From Phycisphaerae bacterium (GTDB taxonomy: Bacteria > Planctomycetota > Phycisphaerae > Tepidisphaerales > Tepidisphaeraceae): a stretch of 64,000 nt of DNA. The stretch covers positions 1-64,000 of the forward strand of contig BPJO01000010.1 in the NCBI GenBank assembly GCA_026004655.1, read 5' to 3'. The position numbers were made by a program, and so were the translations under genes. This document shows positions 27,907 through 36,821 of this stretch, piece by piece (the first letter of the stretch is position 1; each line of letters starts with the position of its first letter). Under the pieces are notes generated by a model. The model had not been told where the DNA came from, did not search any database, and saw only the letters and a program-made list of their open reading frames with translations.

Positions 27907-29045
27907 TTGTCTGGAAGGTGGACAAAAGTCTGTTGCAGGACCTGCGACTCCTGACCGGGATGTGCATTCCGATGGGGGCAGGAATGATGGTCTACGGATG
28001 GCGTGGTGTTCTGACCATGATGTTGGTGGTGGCAGGATCGGTCATGGCGAGAGAAGCTTTACGGGGATTAACGATCTGGCCGGTTTCTATCCGCAGGCTC
28101 AACCTGGTATCAGAATCATTGCTGGTGGGCATATTTCTGCCTGCAGGTTTATTTGACGTCGATCAGTCTATGCTTTCAACGTCCGCACGATGGCCTTTTG
28201 CGTTGACGGCAGGCGTATTGTTGGTGTTGTTGAAATGGGTGATAGAGCGTATCGGAACAACTCGTCTATCACCCGTTGTTCTGACAGTTTTAATCCTGGC
28301 GGCGTTAATTCCTCGCGTATCATCGGACGATCGGGTGCTAAGCCCTCAGTTCATTCTTCGGGGAGATCTACTCGGTACCTCAGTGACCGAGAGGTCGGTT
28401 TCGACGGCCGATCCGTGGTTCTTGAATCGATCAGGGGATGTTGTTCTTCAGACGTCACGTGCGGCTGAGCGAATACAGGACTATCTGCAGGCTCATGTTT
28501 CCTCCGACCGTCATGTGCGGACACTGACACAACTGGTCAGTGATGAGTTGCCCCCGTTGGAGGATTTGGTCATTCTCGGTCAACCGTCAACGATTGGTCA
28601 AGCAAGTGGGATCGGACTATTGATCGGGGGATTATTTTTGGTTCATCGTCGGATGATGCCTTTTCGCATTCCGGTCATGATGTTAATGGTGCTGGCCGTT
28701 CTTTTACTGATCCTGCCAACACCGATTGTGATTGGAAGTGATCAGACGGTCAGTCGATGGCTGGCGGCGCGTGACGGAAGGGTGGGTTGGGCGGTCGGAT
28801 TAACATTTGTCAATTATTTGCTATTTGCATCCTCGTCATTGGCCGTGTTTTTTTTCCTGGCATCCCGTCCGGGGGTTCGTCCCCTAGGGCGTCATAGTAG
28901 TATGGTTTACGCGATTCTGATTGGGACATTGTCTGCTGTGCTGATCCGATTTGTTTCGGTCGAATGGGGCCCGTTGATGGCGGTGGCGATGATTCAACCA
29001 CTGACGCCCTGGTTAGATCGCCGTATCGTGTCACGTCCGATCTAG
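27903..29045 (+). CDS. RnfD/NqrB-like membrane protein
   Basis: A 380-residue protein with about nine hydrophobic helices. The stretch LPPLEDLVILGQPSTIGQASGIGLLIGGLFLVHRR closely follows the RnfD pattern around its conserved GxIGE/xSAxxLLxGG segment. I do not see the SGAT motif that carries covalent FMN in RnfD. It starts inside the stop codon of the RnfC-like gene (ATGA). In Rnf/Nqr complexes this subunit passes electrons through the membrane; here, without the other subunits nearby, it may be a simplified electron-transfer module. Confidence 0.72.
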   Translation: MIVWKVDKSLLQDLRLLTGMCIPMGAGMMVYGWRGVLTMMLVVAGSVMAREALRGLTIWPVSIRRLNLVSESLLVGIFLPAGLFDVDQSMLSTSARWPFALTAGVLLVLLKWVIERIGTTRLSPVVLTVLILAALIPRVSSDDRVLSPQFILRGDLLGTSVTERSVSTADPWFLNRSGDVVLQTSRAAERIQDYLQAHVSSDRHVRTLTQLVSDELPPLEDLVILGQPSTIGQASGIGLLIGGLFLVHRRMMPFRIPVMMLMVLAVLLLILPTPIVIGSDQTVSRWLAARDGRVGWAVGLTFVNYLLFASSSLAVFFFLASRPGVRPLGRHSSMVYAILIGTLSAVLIRFVSVEWGPLMAVAMIQPLTPWLDRRIVSRPI

Positions 29046-29079
29046 ACAACTCAGAACGATTCGGCAGACGTGTCAGGAA

Positions 29080-30285
29080 TCAAACGTTAGCGGGCACAAG
29101 TTCTTGTCGGATAATCTGACCGTTTGTGTCTCGATAGACGGGTCGGTAAAGGGTGTCTCGTTCGACCGGTTTTCGACGAGCTTCGCGTATAAGTCGTTGA
29201 ATATCCTGAACATGCAGTTCCTGATGGGTGGTCCCGCGTTGTCCTTCCCGTTTGGTGATGTCGTACCAAACGACTGTTCCGTCAAGGTCATTGCATCCCC
29301 AGGAGAGCGCGACTTGCGACAAATGGATCGATTGCATGATCCAGAAGGCTTTGATGTGAGGGATATTAGGAACCATTAGCCGGGCAATCGCCAGGGTTTT
29401 GAGATCCGCCAGACCGGTCGGGCCGGGCAGATGACCGAGTTCACTGTCTTCGGGAATAAATGATAAGGGAATCAGACAGTTAAAACAGGCCGACGAATGT
29501 TGACGATCCGGATCAACCATGTGGGCGGACGGGGTGTTTTTCTTGAGAGAAAGGCTTTCCTGCTGCAATTCTCGAAGTTTGATGAGGTGGCGAACCCGTT
29601 CGATCGGTTTCTCAACATGCCCATAAAGCATGGTCGCGTTGGAATAGATGCCCAATTGGTGTGCGGTTCGGTGCACCTCGAACCACTTATCCTGACGGAC
29701 TTTGCCTTTAAATACTTCATCATGGACTCGGTCATCAAAGATCTCGGCACCCCCTCCGGGAAGAGAACCAAGACCGGCTTCAGATAAAGCGATCAACACC
29801 TCGCGAACACTCATTCGGGCGATCCGAGATAAATGGACAATTTCAACAGCTGTAAAAGCCTTGATATGGAGATCAGGACAAGCTTGACGAATCCCACGCA
29901 GAAGGTTGAGGTAGTAGTCGAACTTCAACCACGGATGTAGCCCACCAACGATATGGACTTCGGTCGCACCGGATTCGGAAGCTTTGCGAGCGGCTGCGAC
30001 CACTTCTTCGACGGTCATTTCATACGCGCCTGCCTCGCCACGTTTCCGGTAAAAACTGCAAAACTTGCAACTCAAGGCACATACGTTCGTGTAATTGATG
30101 TGACGGTTACGGTTGTAATAAACCACGTCCCCATGAAGGGATTCACAAACATGGTTGGCTAGTCGACCGATTCCGTGAAGATCTCGAGATTCATAAAGCT
30201 TCAGGCCGTCGGATTCGTCCAACCATTTCCCGGAAAGGATCTTTTCCGCGATGGGTCGAAGCTTTGGATCTTGAACAGGTAACAT
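29080..30285 (-). CDS. mqnE: Aminofutalosine synthase, radical SAM
   Basis: A 401-residue radical SAM protein. The cluster motif CALSCKFC (Cys69, 73, 76) is followed by the MqnE/CofH-type sequences HIVGGLHPWLKFDYY, AFTAVEIVHLSR, PGGGAEIFDDRV and NIPHIKAFWIMQSIHLSQVALSWGCNDLDGTVV. It joins 3-[(1-carboxyvinyl)oxy]benzoate to SAM-derived adenosine in the futalosine route to menaquinone. An extra segment of about 20 residues containing SACFNC sits before IPLSFIPEDS. No other mqn gene is in the window. Confidence 0.9.
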   Translation of the reverse strand: MLPVQDPKLRPIAEKILSGKWLDESDGLKLYESRDLHGIGRLANHVCESLHGDVVYYNRNRHINYTNVCALSCKFCSFYRKRGEAGAYEMTVEEVVAAARKASESGATEVHIVGGLHPWLKFDYYLNLLRGIRQACPDLHIKAFTAVEIVHLSRIARMSVREVLIALSEAGLGSLPGGGAEIFDDRVHDEVFKGKVRQDKWFEVHRTAHQLGIYSNATMLYGHVEKPIERVRHLIKLRELQQESLSLKKNTPSAHMVDPDRQHSSACFNCLIPLSFIPEDSELGHLPGPTGLADLKTLAIARLMVPNIPHIKAFWIMQSIHLSQVALSWGCNDLDGTVVWYDITKREGQRGTTHQELHVQDIQRLIREARRKPVERDTLYRPVYRDTNGQIIRQELVPANV

Positions 30286-30377
30286 ATCAACTACATCCTA
30301 GCCTTAAACAAAATGGGAGACATCTTCAGGCGAAGTCGAAAGTTCTGAAAACTCATATGTTCGTATAGTCGAACAGA

Positions 30378-31979
30378 TCATCGAATGAAGCGCATGTCCC
30401 CGAAATTAGGGACGGCCCGGATCGGTAAGATGGGCAACTTATAACCCGAAGGCCAATAGACGAAAAAAGCCTTTCCGAGCATAAACCGTTCGGGAACGAC
30501 CCCGGCACTGGCTTGGAGATGTTCCTCTGGAAGATCAAGACGGGTGTTGTCTTCCCACAGTCGACCGTCTTTACTGTGCGGGGAGTTATCGCCCATAACA
30601 AAGTATTCGTGCTCTCCAAGGGTAACTACATGATCAAGGTTCCCGTTGGCAAAAGCCCGCTGCACGCCGGGCATGTCCGCACCACGATAAATATTATCTC
30701 GCCATAGTTTGACATGTCGCAGCGTCGTTCGAACACGGTCGCCTTGGATCCGGGCACTTCCGATCGGAAAATCGTAAGGATGAGAAATGACCCATCTGAC
30801 GTCCGGACGATACTGTTCCGGGGTTGTGCTGAGCACCAATCGACCATCAATGTAAACAGAAACACGATAATCGACATTTTCGATAGACAAATGGTGGATC
30901 CCGGATAAATCCTGGTTTTTCCGGGAGATTTCGGTGGTCTGACCGTTTTGTTGGAGCAGTAACCTGATCTGTCTGGTTGAAACTTCTGCAATAAAGGTTT
31001 CGCCGGGGTCTGCATTGTTCTTCTGACGAGTCAGGACGGCTTGTAGAGTTCCTTCTCCGGTAAGATTTTCAAAGAAAAATTCGAGTTTCAGATCTCCCGC
31101 AGCGACGGACGGGACAACACTTCCGATCTGATTATAAGCCATCTTGTCGTTGAAACCCGATGCGCTCGGATTGGACAGCGGGTTAAAAGACAGTGTTCCA
31201 CTACCTTGCAGATTGTCAAACACAAATTGTCGGGGAGAAATGTTTCGGTCAACGAGATCATTCAACCAACCGCTTCCGGATGTTTGCTGCCAGGGTTGAT
31301 GCCAGGAACCATTGATGTCTCGTGGTTGCCCGCGTGACTGGGGGACATAATCCGCATCGAAAATAATTCTCCAGACGGCATCCTGAACCCAGCGGGGCTT
31401 GGTCTGGACCGCATAGCTATCCGGATTTTTCGGGTCAGTCCCCGGACGAGCGACATAGATATCCCCTTGACCAACGAAAAGGGACTCTCCGGGTTTTCCG
31501 ATCAACCGTTTGATGAAATTGACACTGTAATCGCCCGTGGTGGTGTCCGGAGACTTGAATACGACTACGTCCCAACGTTTAGGTTCGTCCCCGAACAGAT
31601 TGAGATACTTCATCACCAGAATCCGATCTCCGAACTTCAACGGTGGCTCGGTCGCGTCATGATCAGGATCCGAAGGCAACTCTTTAGGGATATTGAATCC
31701 ACAATTGGCACAATAAAGATTGTAAGTACCGGCTGCGTTATCTGCGATACTGAAGCTGTTTCCGGTCGTTGGATATCCGACAGAAAATCGGTACCCGCAA
31801 TCGGGACAACGAAAATCCATATGGGCCCCTAACAGGGTCGGAGCCATCGAACCGGTAGGAATGACGAACGCTTCAATCACAAAGCAGCGAAATATGAAAG
31901 CCAGAATAAACGCGACCAGAATCGATTCGATCGTATCTTTGACCCCGGTCTCTGATTTTTTTCCTGAAGGACTGCTCAT
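30378..31979 (-). CDS. lepB: Signal peptidase I with large inserted region and zinc ribbon
   Basis: A 533-residue S26 protease, much longer than usual (about 200-320). One N-terminal membrane helix (residues 17-34) precedes the catalytic Ser in FVIPTGSMAPTLLG (Ser44); the general-base Lys is in VNFIKRLIGKPGE (Lys157). Between them a zinc ribbon has CPDCG (58/61) and CANCG (90/93). After the lysine comes a long insert (about 200-430) with beta-sandwich/LamG-like sequence (LEFFFENLTGEGTLQAVL, YRVSVYIDGRLVLSTT). The domain E motif YFVMGDNSPHSKDGR is near residue 470. It cleaves secretory signal peptides at the membrane. Confidence 0.9.
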   Translation of the reverse strand: MSSPSGKKSETGVKDTIESILVAFILAFIFRCFVIEAFVIPTGSMAPTLLGAHMDFRCPDCGYRFSVGYPTTGNSFSIADNAAGTYNLYCANCGFNIPKELPSDPDHDATEPPLKFGDRILVMKYLNLFGDEPKRWDVVVFKSPDTTTGDYSVNFIKRLIGKPGESLFVGQGDIYVARPGTDPKNPDSYAVQTKPRWVQDAVWRIIFDADYVPQSRGQPRDINGSWHQPWQQTSGSGWLNDLVDRNISPRQFVFDNLQGSGTLSFNPLSNPSASGFNDKMAYNQIGSVVPSVAAGDLKLEFFFENLTGEGTLQAVLTRQKNNADPGETFIAEVSTRQIRLLLQQNGQTTEISRKNQDLSGIHHLSIENVDYRVSVYIDGRLVLSTTPEQYRPDVRWVISHPYDFPIGSARIQGDRVRTTLRHVKLWRDNIYRGADMPGVQRAFANGNLDHVVTLGEHEYFVMGDNSPHSKDGRLWEDNTRLDLPEEHLQASAGVVPERFMLGKAFFVYWPSGYKLPILPIRAVPNFGDMRFIR

Positions 31980-32041
31980 AGGCGGTTGATACTTCCTGCT
32001 GAATCGTGATAGTTCTATACCGTGACCACTGATAACCTGAT

Positions 32042-32073
32042 ACTATCAACGATCTGACCGGAACTATCAACGA
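32042..32073. repeat. Pair of 11-bp direct repeats between divergent lepB and HAD genes
   Basis: ACTATCAACGA occurs at 32042-32052 and again at 32063-32073, a 21-bp period (two helical turns). The second copy ends one base before the HAD ATG, on the face where a regulator or ribosome could bind. Related GTTGATA and GTGATAG sequences lie nearer lepB. Confidence 0.45.
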
Positions 32074-32074
32074 C

Positions 32075-32671
32075 ATGATCCAGATTCCATCTCACATTCG
32101 AGGACTGATTTTTGACTGCGACGGGACCATTGCTGATACCATGCCAGCCCATTATCGGGCGTGGGTCGAAGCCCTAGGCGAACACGGTGTCGAGTTCCCC
32201 GAAGCCTTATTTTATGAACTCGGTGGAATGCCGACTCCTAACATCATTGCTTTACTTAATGACAGGCACGGGCACAACATGCCCGTCGAAGAGACGGCGC
32301 ATCGGAAAGAGCTGATTTTCGAGCAAAGACTCCATGAAGTCCTTCCGATCGATCCGGTGGTGCAGGTGATTCGTGATTATAATGGTAAGCTACCCCTGGC
32401 CGTGGCGACCGGAGGATTTCGACGAATTGCCGAGAAAATCCTCCGAACCGTCGGTGTCTGGGACAAAATCGACGCATTAGTTGCAGCCGAGGACGTTAAA
32501 CAAGGGAAACCGGCTCCGGACGTCTTTCTTGAAGCTGCCCGACGAATCAACGTCGAACCATCGTTGTGTCTCGCATTTGAAGACGCCAATCTAGGTATCC
32601 AGGCCGCCCGAGCTGCGGGTATGGATGTGATCGATGTCAGACAGTATCCGAAACGACTTTCGAAAAAGTGA
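32075..32671 (+). CDS. HAD-superfamily hydrolase, beta-phosphoglucomutase-like
   Basis: A 198-residue HAD phosphatase. Motif I is LIFDCDGTIAD (Asp14 nucleophile, Asp16 acid/base), motif II is AVATGGFRR, motif III is KQGKPAPDVFLEAA, and motif IV is CLAFEDANLGIQAARAAGM. The helical cap after motif I is of the beta-phosphoglucomutase/YqaB type. It is probably a sugar-phosphate phosphatase or mutase; substrate unknown. Confidence 0.85.
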   Translation: MIQIPSHIRGLIFDCDGTIADTMPAHYRAWVEALGEHGVEFPEALFYELGGMPTPNIIALLNDRHGHNMPVEETAHRKELIFEQRLHEVLPIDPVVQVIRDYNGKLPLAVATGGFRRIAEKILRTVGVWDKIDALVAAEDVKQGKPAPDVFLEAARRINVEPSLCLAFEDANLGIQAARAAGMDVIDVRQYPKRLSKK

Positions 32672-32691
32672 TTTGATCACGATCGTTTCAT

Positions 32692-33597
32692 CTATTCGAT
32701 TGAACAAATGTGAAGACGGGGAAGGATCTGATCGACGTCCGACGGGTTGATTTCTCCGGGACGGATCTGCATCGCATTAGAAGCCGCGCAGGCTACACCC
32801 AGACGGACAGCTTGCGGGACGGACCAACCTCGTTCCAATCCCACTGCCAATCCCCCGGCTAGCGCGTCGCCTGACCCGATCGGGCTGACCACATCAATGG
32901 GAGGCGATTTAATTTTCCAGCGAACCTCCGGAGTGGCGATAACCGTAGGACGCGGTCCGTCCGAAATGATCACAGCCCGGGCCCCCTGTTGCAAGGATTG
33001 CCGAACCGCGGAATCCGGATTGCTGTCATACGTCTGAACGATTTCCTGACGGTTGCATTTGATGATTGCCCCGCGACTTGCTGCCTGTTTCAAGGGGGGG
33101 CCTTTGGCATCGACGATGACGGGTCGTGTATGAAAGAGGGTGACAATTTCGGCATACAAGTCATCGCCAAGCCCCTCGGCAATCGTTCCGCTACAAATTA
33201 CGATCGAAACCCGGTCAAGTAGTGTTTGAAGGATCTGAAGCAACTGTTGGCGGTCTTTCGGTTCGGCAGGGGGGGCCTCCTGGACCAATTCGGTGGTTTG
33301 TCGGGTTTGACGATCTAAAAGGGTGACACAGACACGCGTGGGTGAGTTCGAAATGACAAATCGTGACTCAATCCGCAAGTGCACCAGCTCCTGTTGGATG
33401 AATTGTCCGGTTTCACCCCCGAGAATGCCGCTACAGATGACATCAGCCCCGAGTTGACGCGCGACTCTTGCTGCATTGATGGCTTTGCCCGCAGCCGACA
33501 CGTAAACCTCCCGGGCACGATTAACGGTATCGGGAATAAGTCGTTCAAAGGTCATCACCCTCGCCACTGCGGGGGACGTGCCCACACACAGAATCAT
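32692..33597 (-). CDS. PfkB-family 1-phosphofructokinase-like sugar kinase
   Basis: A 301-residue kinase starting MILCVGTSPAVARVMTF, with SAAGKAINAARVARQLGADV (the substrate GG/GKA-type motif) and the C-terminal PIGSGDALAGGLAVGLERG ATP/catalytic-Asp signature. The start and pattern match the LacC/FruK branch, which phosphorylates fructose-1-P or tagatose-6-P. Its ATG overlaps the GNAT stop (ATGA). The long upstream open frame is inside the GNAT gene and not part of this protein. No PTS or aldolase gene is near. Confidence 0.82.
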   Translation of the reverse strand: MILCVGTSPAVARVMTFERLIPDTVNRAREVYVSAAGKAINAARVARQLGADVICSGILGGETGQFIQQELVHLRIESRFVISNSPTRVCVTLLDRQTRQTTELVQEAPPAEPKDRQQLLQILQTLLDRVSIVICSGTIAEGLGDDLYAEIVTLFHTRPVIVDAKGPPLKQAASRGAIIKCNRQEIVQTYDSNPDSAVRQSLQQGARAVIISDGPRPTVIATPEVRWKIKSPPIDVVSPIGSGDALAGGLAVGLERGWSVPQAVRLGVACAASNAMQIRPGEINPSDVDQILPRLHICSIE

Positions 33598-34064
33598 GGT
33601 AGCTCCATTAACATTTCGGTGCAGCAAGGTCGAAAGCCACAGGATTGAAACAGATGACGCGCGACTTCGTTTTTCGTAGCCGTTTGCAGACGAATCTGAC
33701 GTACCCCCAGCGTTTTGAACCGTTCGACGACCAGGAGTGTCATCTGTCGTCCCCATCCTTCGTTTCGGTAATCAGGTTCGATCCATAGATCATGGATCCA
33801 CCCGCATTCGGGCATCCAATAGATCGGAATCTCTTTTTCGATCGTGCAAACCACGTATCCCACAATTTGGTTGTCATGGGCTGCCACGAGAAATACGCTG
33901 CGCGGGTCTGTTGCACGCTGTTTCAACCAGTTTTCGTACTGCAATTCCGGGTTTTCGATGGTCCGAAATCGCGCAGGATCCCAACGTTCGTGGAGTTGGC
34001 ATATTTTTCGGACCAGGGGTAAAACGTCTGGAACATCGTCAACAGTGGCAGGGCGAATTTCCAT
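33594..34064 (-). CDS. GNAT-family N-acetyltransferase
   Basis: A 156-residue acetyltransferase: MEIRPATVDDVPDVLPLVRKI opens, VGYVVCTIEKE is the beta-strand region, and DLWIEPDYRNEGWGRQMTLLVVERFKTLGVRQIRLQT is the acetyl-CoA-binding motif A (R/Q-x-x-G-x-G/A). The target is not known. It starts 5 bp after the dipeptidase stop and overlaps the PfkB start, in an operon that also holds a histone-deacetylase-like gene. Confidence 0.83.
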   Translation of the reverse strand: MEIRPATVDDVPDVLPLVRKICQLHERWDPARFRTIENPELQYENWLKQRATDPRSVFLVAAHDNQIVGYVVCTIEKEIPIYWMPECGWIHDLWIEPDYRNEGWGRQMTLLVVERFKTLGVRQIRLQTATKNEVARHLFQSCGFRPCCTEMLMELP

Positions 34065-34069
34065 GAGTT

Positions 34070-35041
34070 TTATCCTATCACACGCGCCCAGTTGTCGTAC
34101 AAAACGCCCCGAACCGCCGGGTCGGGGAAACCCGATTCTGCTAACGCGTCATAAAGCAAGGGTAGATCAGCACTTGTACGAATTTCGATGGGAACTTGTT
34201 CGCGTCCGAGCCCGCCGTCCATGTCGGTTCCGAGTCCGACATGATCGGGATTGCCAGCCAGGTCGCAGATGTGTCGGATATGGGTAACGACGTCCTGAAG
34301 CGTTGCCCGACGTTTTCCATACTGGTCATCCGGGAGCAAAAAACGGTCGTAAAAATTAATCCCGATTACCCCTTTTTTCTGAATGATGGCCCGGATCATG
34401 TCGTCACTGAGATGTCGTTGGTTGGGGTCGTTTTGAACGATGGATCTGCAGTTGCTGTGAGAGGCAATCACCGGACCGCTAGCAAGATCCAACAAATCCC
34501 AGAACGATTCTTCTGATAAGTGTGATAGGTCGTGAATCATTTCCAGTTGGTCGAGTTCTCGGATGAGTTCCTGACCGGCAGGAGTGATCGGTCCGGGACA
34601 AGCAGTTCCTCCAGCGAATCGTGTTGCCTGCCATGCTAAACCGACGATTCGAACCCCTTGCTCATAAAACCAGTACAGATCATCGGCCTTGCGGATGCAG
34701 TCGGCGCCTTCGATCAGGAGATTGACTCGCGGTGTGCCGGGACGGTCTGCAAATCCGAGTTCACCTTGTGAAATCCACCGTTTGTACCAGCCGATCTGTT
34801 GGGATGCTTGTTCATAGGCTTCGTCTATGGAACGGTAACCGGGATGACGATCCGTTTGAGGTTGACAGAAAATGGTTCCACAAATCCGGGTGACTCGTCC
34901 CTGACGAAGATCAGGTAAGCCTACGGTAGCAATTTCATTGTCCACCACCGGTTGTGTTGATGCGGGGTGGGTGATGTCCCTGCCTCGCAGCTGGTTCATC
35001 GCCAGATCCAGGTGAGCATCAAAAATCATGAAATCTTTCAT
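34070..35041 (-). CDS. Membrane-dipeptidase-like M19 metallopeptidase
   Basis: A 323-residue amidohydrolase-fold protein. The HxD motif is in IFDAHLDLAMNQLRG, with a bridging Glu in INLLIEGADC-like sequence (VNLLIEGADCIRK) and MIHDLSHLSEESFWDLL, VIASHSNCRSI and HVGLGTDMDGGL. These are the M19 renal-dipeptidase ligands. It hydrolyses dipeptides, or in some bacteria other amides. Its ATG overlaps the deacetylase stop (ATGA); longer upstream sequence belongs to that gene. No signal peptide is seen, so it is likely cytoplasmic. Confidence 0.85.
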   Translation of the reverse strand: MKDFMIFDAHLDLAMNQLRGRDITHPASTQPVVDNEIATVGLPDLRQGRVTRICGTIFCQPQTDRHPGYRSIDEAYEQASQQIGWYKRWISQGELGFADRPGTPRVNLLIEGADCIRKADDLYWFYEQGVRIVGLAWQATRFAGGTACPGPITPAGQELIRELDQLEMIHDLSHLSEESFWDLLDLASGPVIASHSNCRSIVQNDPNQRHLSDDMIRAIIQKKGVIGINFYDRFLLPDDQYGKRRATLQDVVTHIRHICDLAGNPDHVGLGTDMDGGLGREQVPIEIRTSADLPLLYDALAESGFPDPAVRGVLYDNWARVIG

Positions 35042-36088
35042 TCTCTGCACAACTCGATCAAGTGACGCACTACGCATCTGCCTAGAACGGAGAGGTTGTA
35101 CCCACCTTCCAACAGGCTGACGATTTTTCCACAGGTATGCTGATTGGCACATTCGACCAATCGACGGGTGATGTCGGCAAAGCCGTCGTCGGTAAGTTGA
35201 AGTTGGGCCAGCGGGTCTTCGGCGTGGGCGTCGAATCCTGCACTGATCAGCAGCATTTCGGGTTTGAAACGATCCACCACGGGCATGGCACGACGATCGA
35301 AAGCTTCCAAATATCCACGATCGTCCGTACCGGGGGAAAGGGGAATGTTCACGGTCGTACCTCTCCCGGGACCGTCACCGGTTTCGTAAGCGTAACCGGA
35401 ACCGGGATAAAGGGTATCCGGGTGCTGATGCAGGCTGATGAATAAAACGCTGGGATCGTCTTCAAAACAGGCCTGAGTTCCATTTCCGTGATGAACATCA
35501 AAATCTACGATCGCGATTTTTACCGAGCTGATATTTGTCCTGCAGGTAACGGGCAACGATCGCGATGTTGCTGAAGAGGCAAAACCCCATGGGACGATCA
35601 GGCTCGGCGTGATGTCCGGGTGGACGACACGTGGCAAAAGCCCGTCGAACCTGTCCGTGCATCACCGCATCCCCGGCAGCAAGTCCACATCCGACCGAAA
35701 GCCGGGCAATATCAAAACTTTGTGGACACGTGGGAGTATCTCCCTGGTCCAAAACCCCGCTTAGATCACAAACGTGCTTGACCCGATCAATGATTTCTTG
35801 AGGGTGAATTAAACGAATCACCTCATCCCCTGCAGGGAATGGGGTAATTTCGACCAAAGAGTTCGGTTGAGGAGAAATTCCCATGTCAACACGAAAATCA
35901 GGAAAAGGGTCCGGCGAACGGACGAACCCCGCTTCCCGAACCGCGCGGTGAATCGCTCGAATCCGGTCCGGACGCTCTGGATGGCGAGGACCTGTCTCAT
36001 GCTCGATCAGTCGATGCGAGGAAACAAATCCAACCATGTCCTGATTGTAGACGATGGTTCGACCGGTGCCACCCCCGCGACAAGTCAA
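35038..36088 (-). CDS. Histone-deacetylase/acetoin-utilisation-type deacetylase (reading frame broken)
   Basis: The first frame has IEHETGPRHPERPDRIRAI, RPPGHHAEPDRPMGFCLFSNIA. After 35520 it stops, and the next frame carries KIAIVDFDVHHGNGTQACF, SLHQHPDTLYPGSGYAYETG and LISAGFDAHAEDPLA. Together these are the zinc-dependent deacetylase signature, with the metal ligands Asp, His, Asp. Deleting one A in AAAAA (near 35520) fuses them to about 349 residues. A TTG start at 36088 with AAGG upstream is favoured; an ATG at 36037 is an alternative. Substrates may be acetylated proteins, acetoin-pathway enzymes or polyamines. Confidence 0.82.
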
Positions 36089-36191
36089 TGATTCAGCCTT
36101 GGACGTCCGATAAGTTAATTTTTTAAAAGAACTTACATAAAAATTCGGTCCGAAGACGTCTGACGTTCAGAGAAATTGGTAGGATAGAGGC

Positions 36192-36804
36192 ATGTCTGAA
36201 CGTTTCCGGATCTTCGGATTGGGATTGGTGTCAGTAGTGCTGATCGGATGCGAACGTCGGTCCGAGTCTCCAGTGGTTTCTTCCTCTACAACTGCGGCAA
36301 CCCAGACCGTGCTGCATGATCCGCCTGCCACCCAACCGGTTGCGCCCCCTCAGACGCTGATGTACATCTCTAGGCCGGATCAGCCCGAGTTTATCGCTGT
36401 TTTTCCTCCAGCCAAGCTCGTTCTGAGAGAAACCGACGGAAGAACCCAAGCATCTTTATTCAGTATCGATCCCCCTGAAGCCCTCAAAAGTGGGTATGCG
36501 GGCAACACTTTTTTCCTCGAGATGACCTTCGACGCAACAGGAGCTGAACTCTCCGGCCAAGAGCACTTGTTTTTGAAAAGTCCACAGGAAAAACCGGACG
36601 ATGATACCGGCATTTTCCTTTCCGGACGGGCTATCATGTTACAACCACTCGAAGCAGCTGTTCGGATCGAGCAAATCGAACATGTCTGGACCGTCACCCC
36701 TGGCAGGAACTTTTCAGGAGTTTGAGCTAACCAATCCTGACGCCGTGGCGCGTGTTGTTCAACTTCGGACCAGCATGAGTCCCGAAGTAGTGATCCGGAA
36801 ATGA
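36192..36804 (+). CDS. Lipoprotein of unknown function (reading frame broken near the end)
   Basis: Starts MSERFRIFGLGLVSVVLIGC with a clear lipobox (Cys20), then a Ser/Thr/Pro-rich linker (PVVSSSTTAATQ) and a beta-rich domain. The frame ends at 36725, but the next frame continues AGTFQEFELTNPDAVARVV to 36804. Deleting one C in CCCC near 36696 fuses them into about 203 residues. I do not recognise a family. It is convergent with apgM. Confidence 0.6.
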
Positions 36805-36821
36805 AACGGGTGATTCCACCG

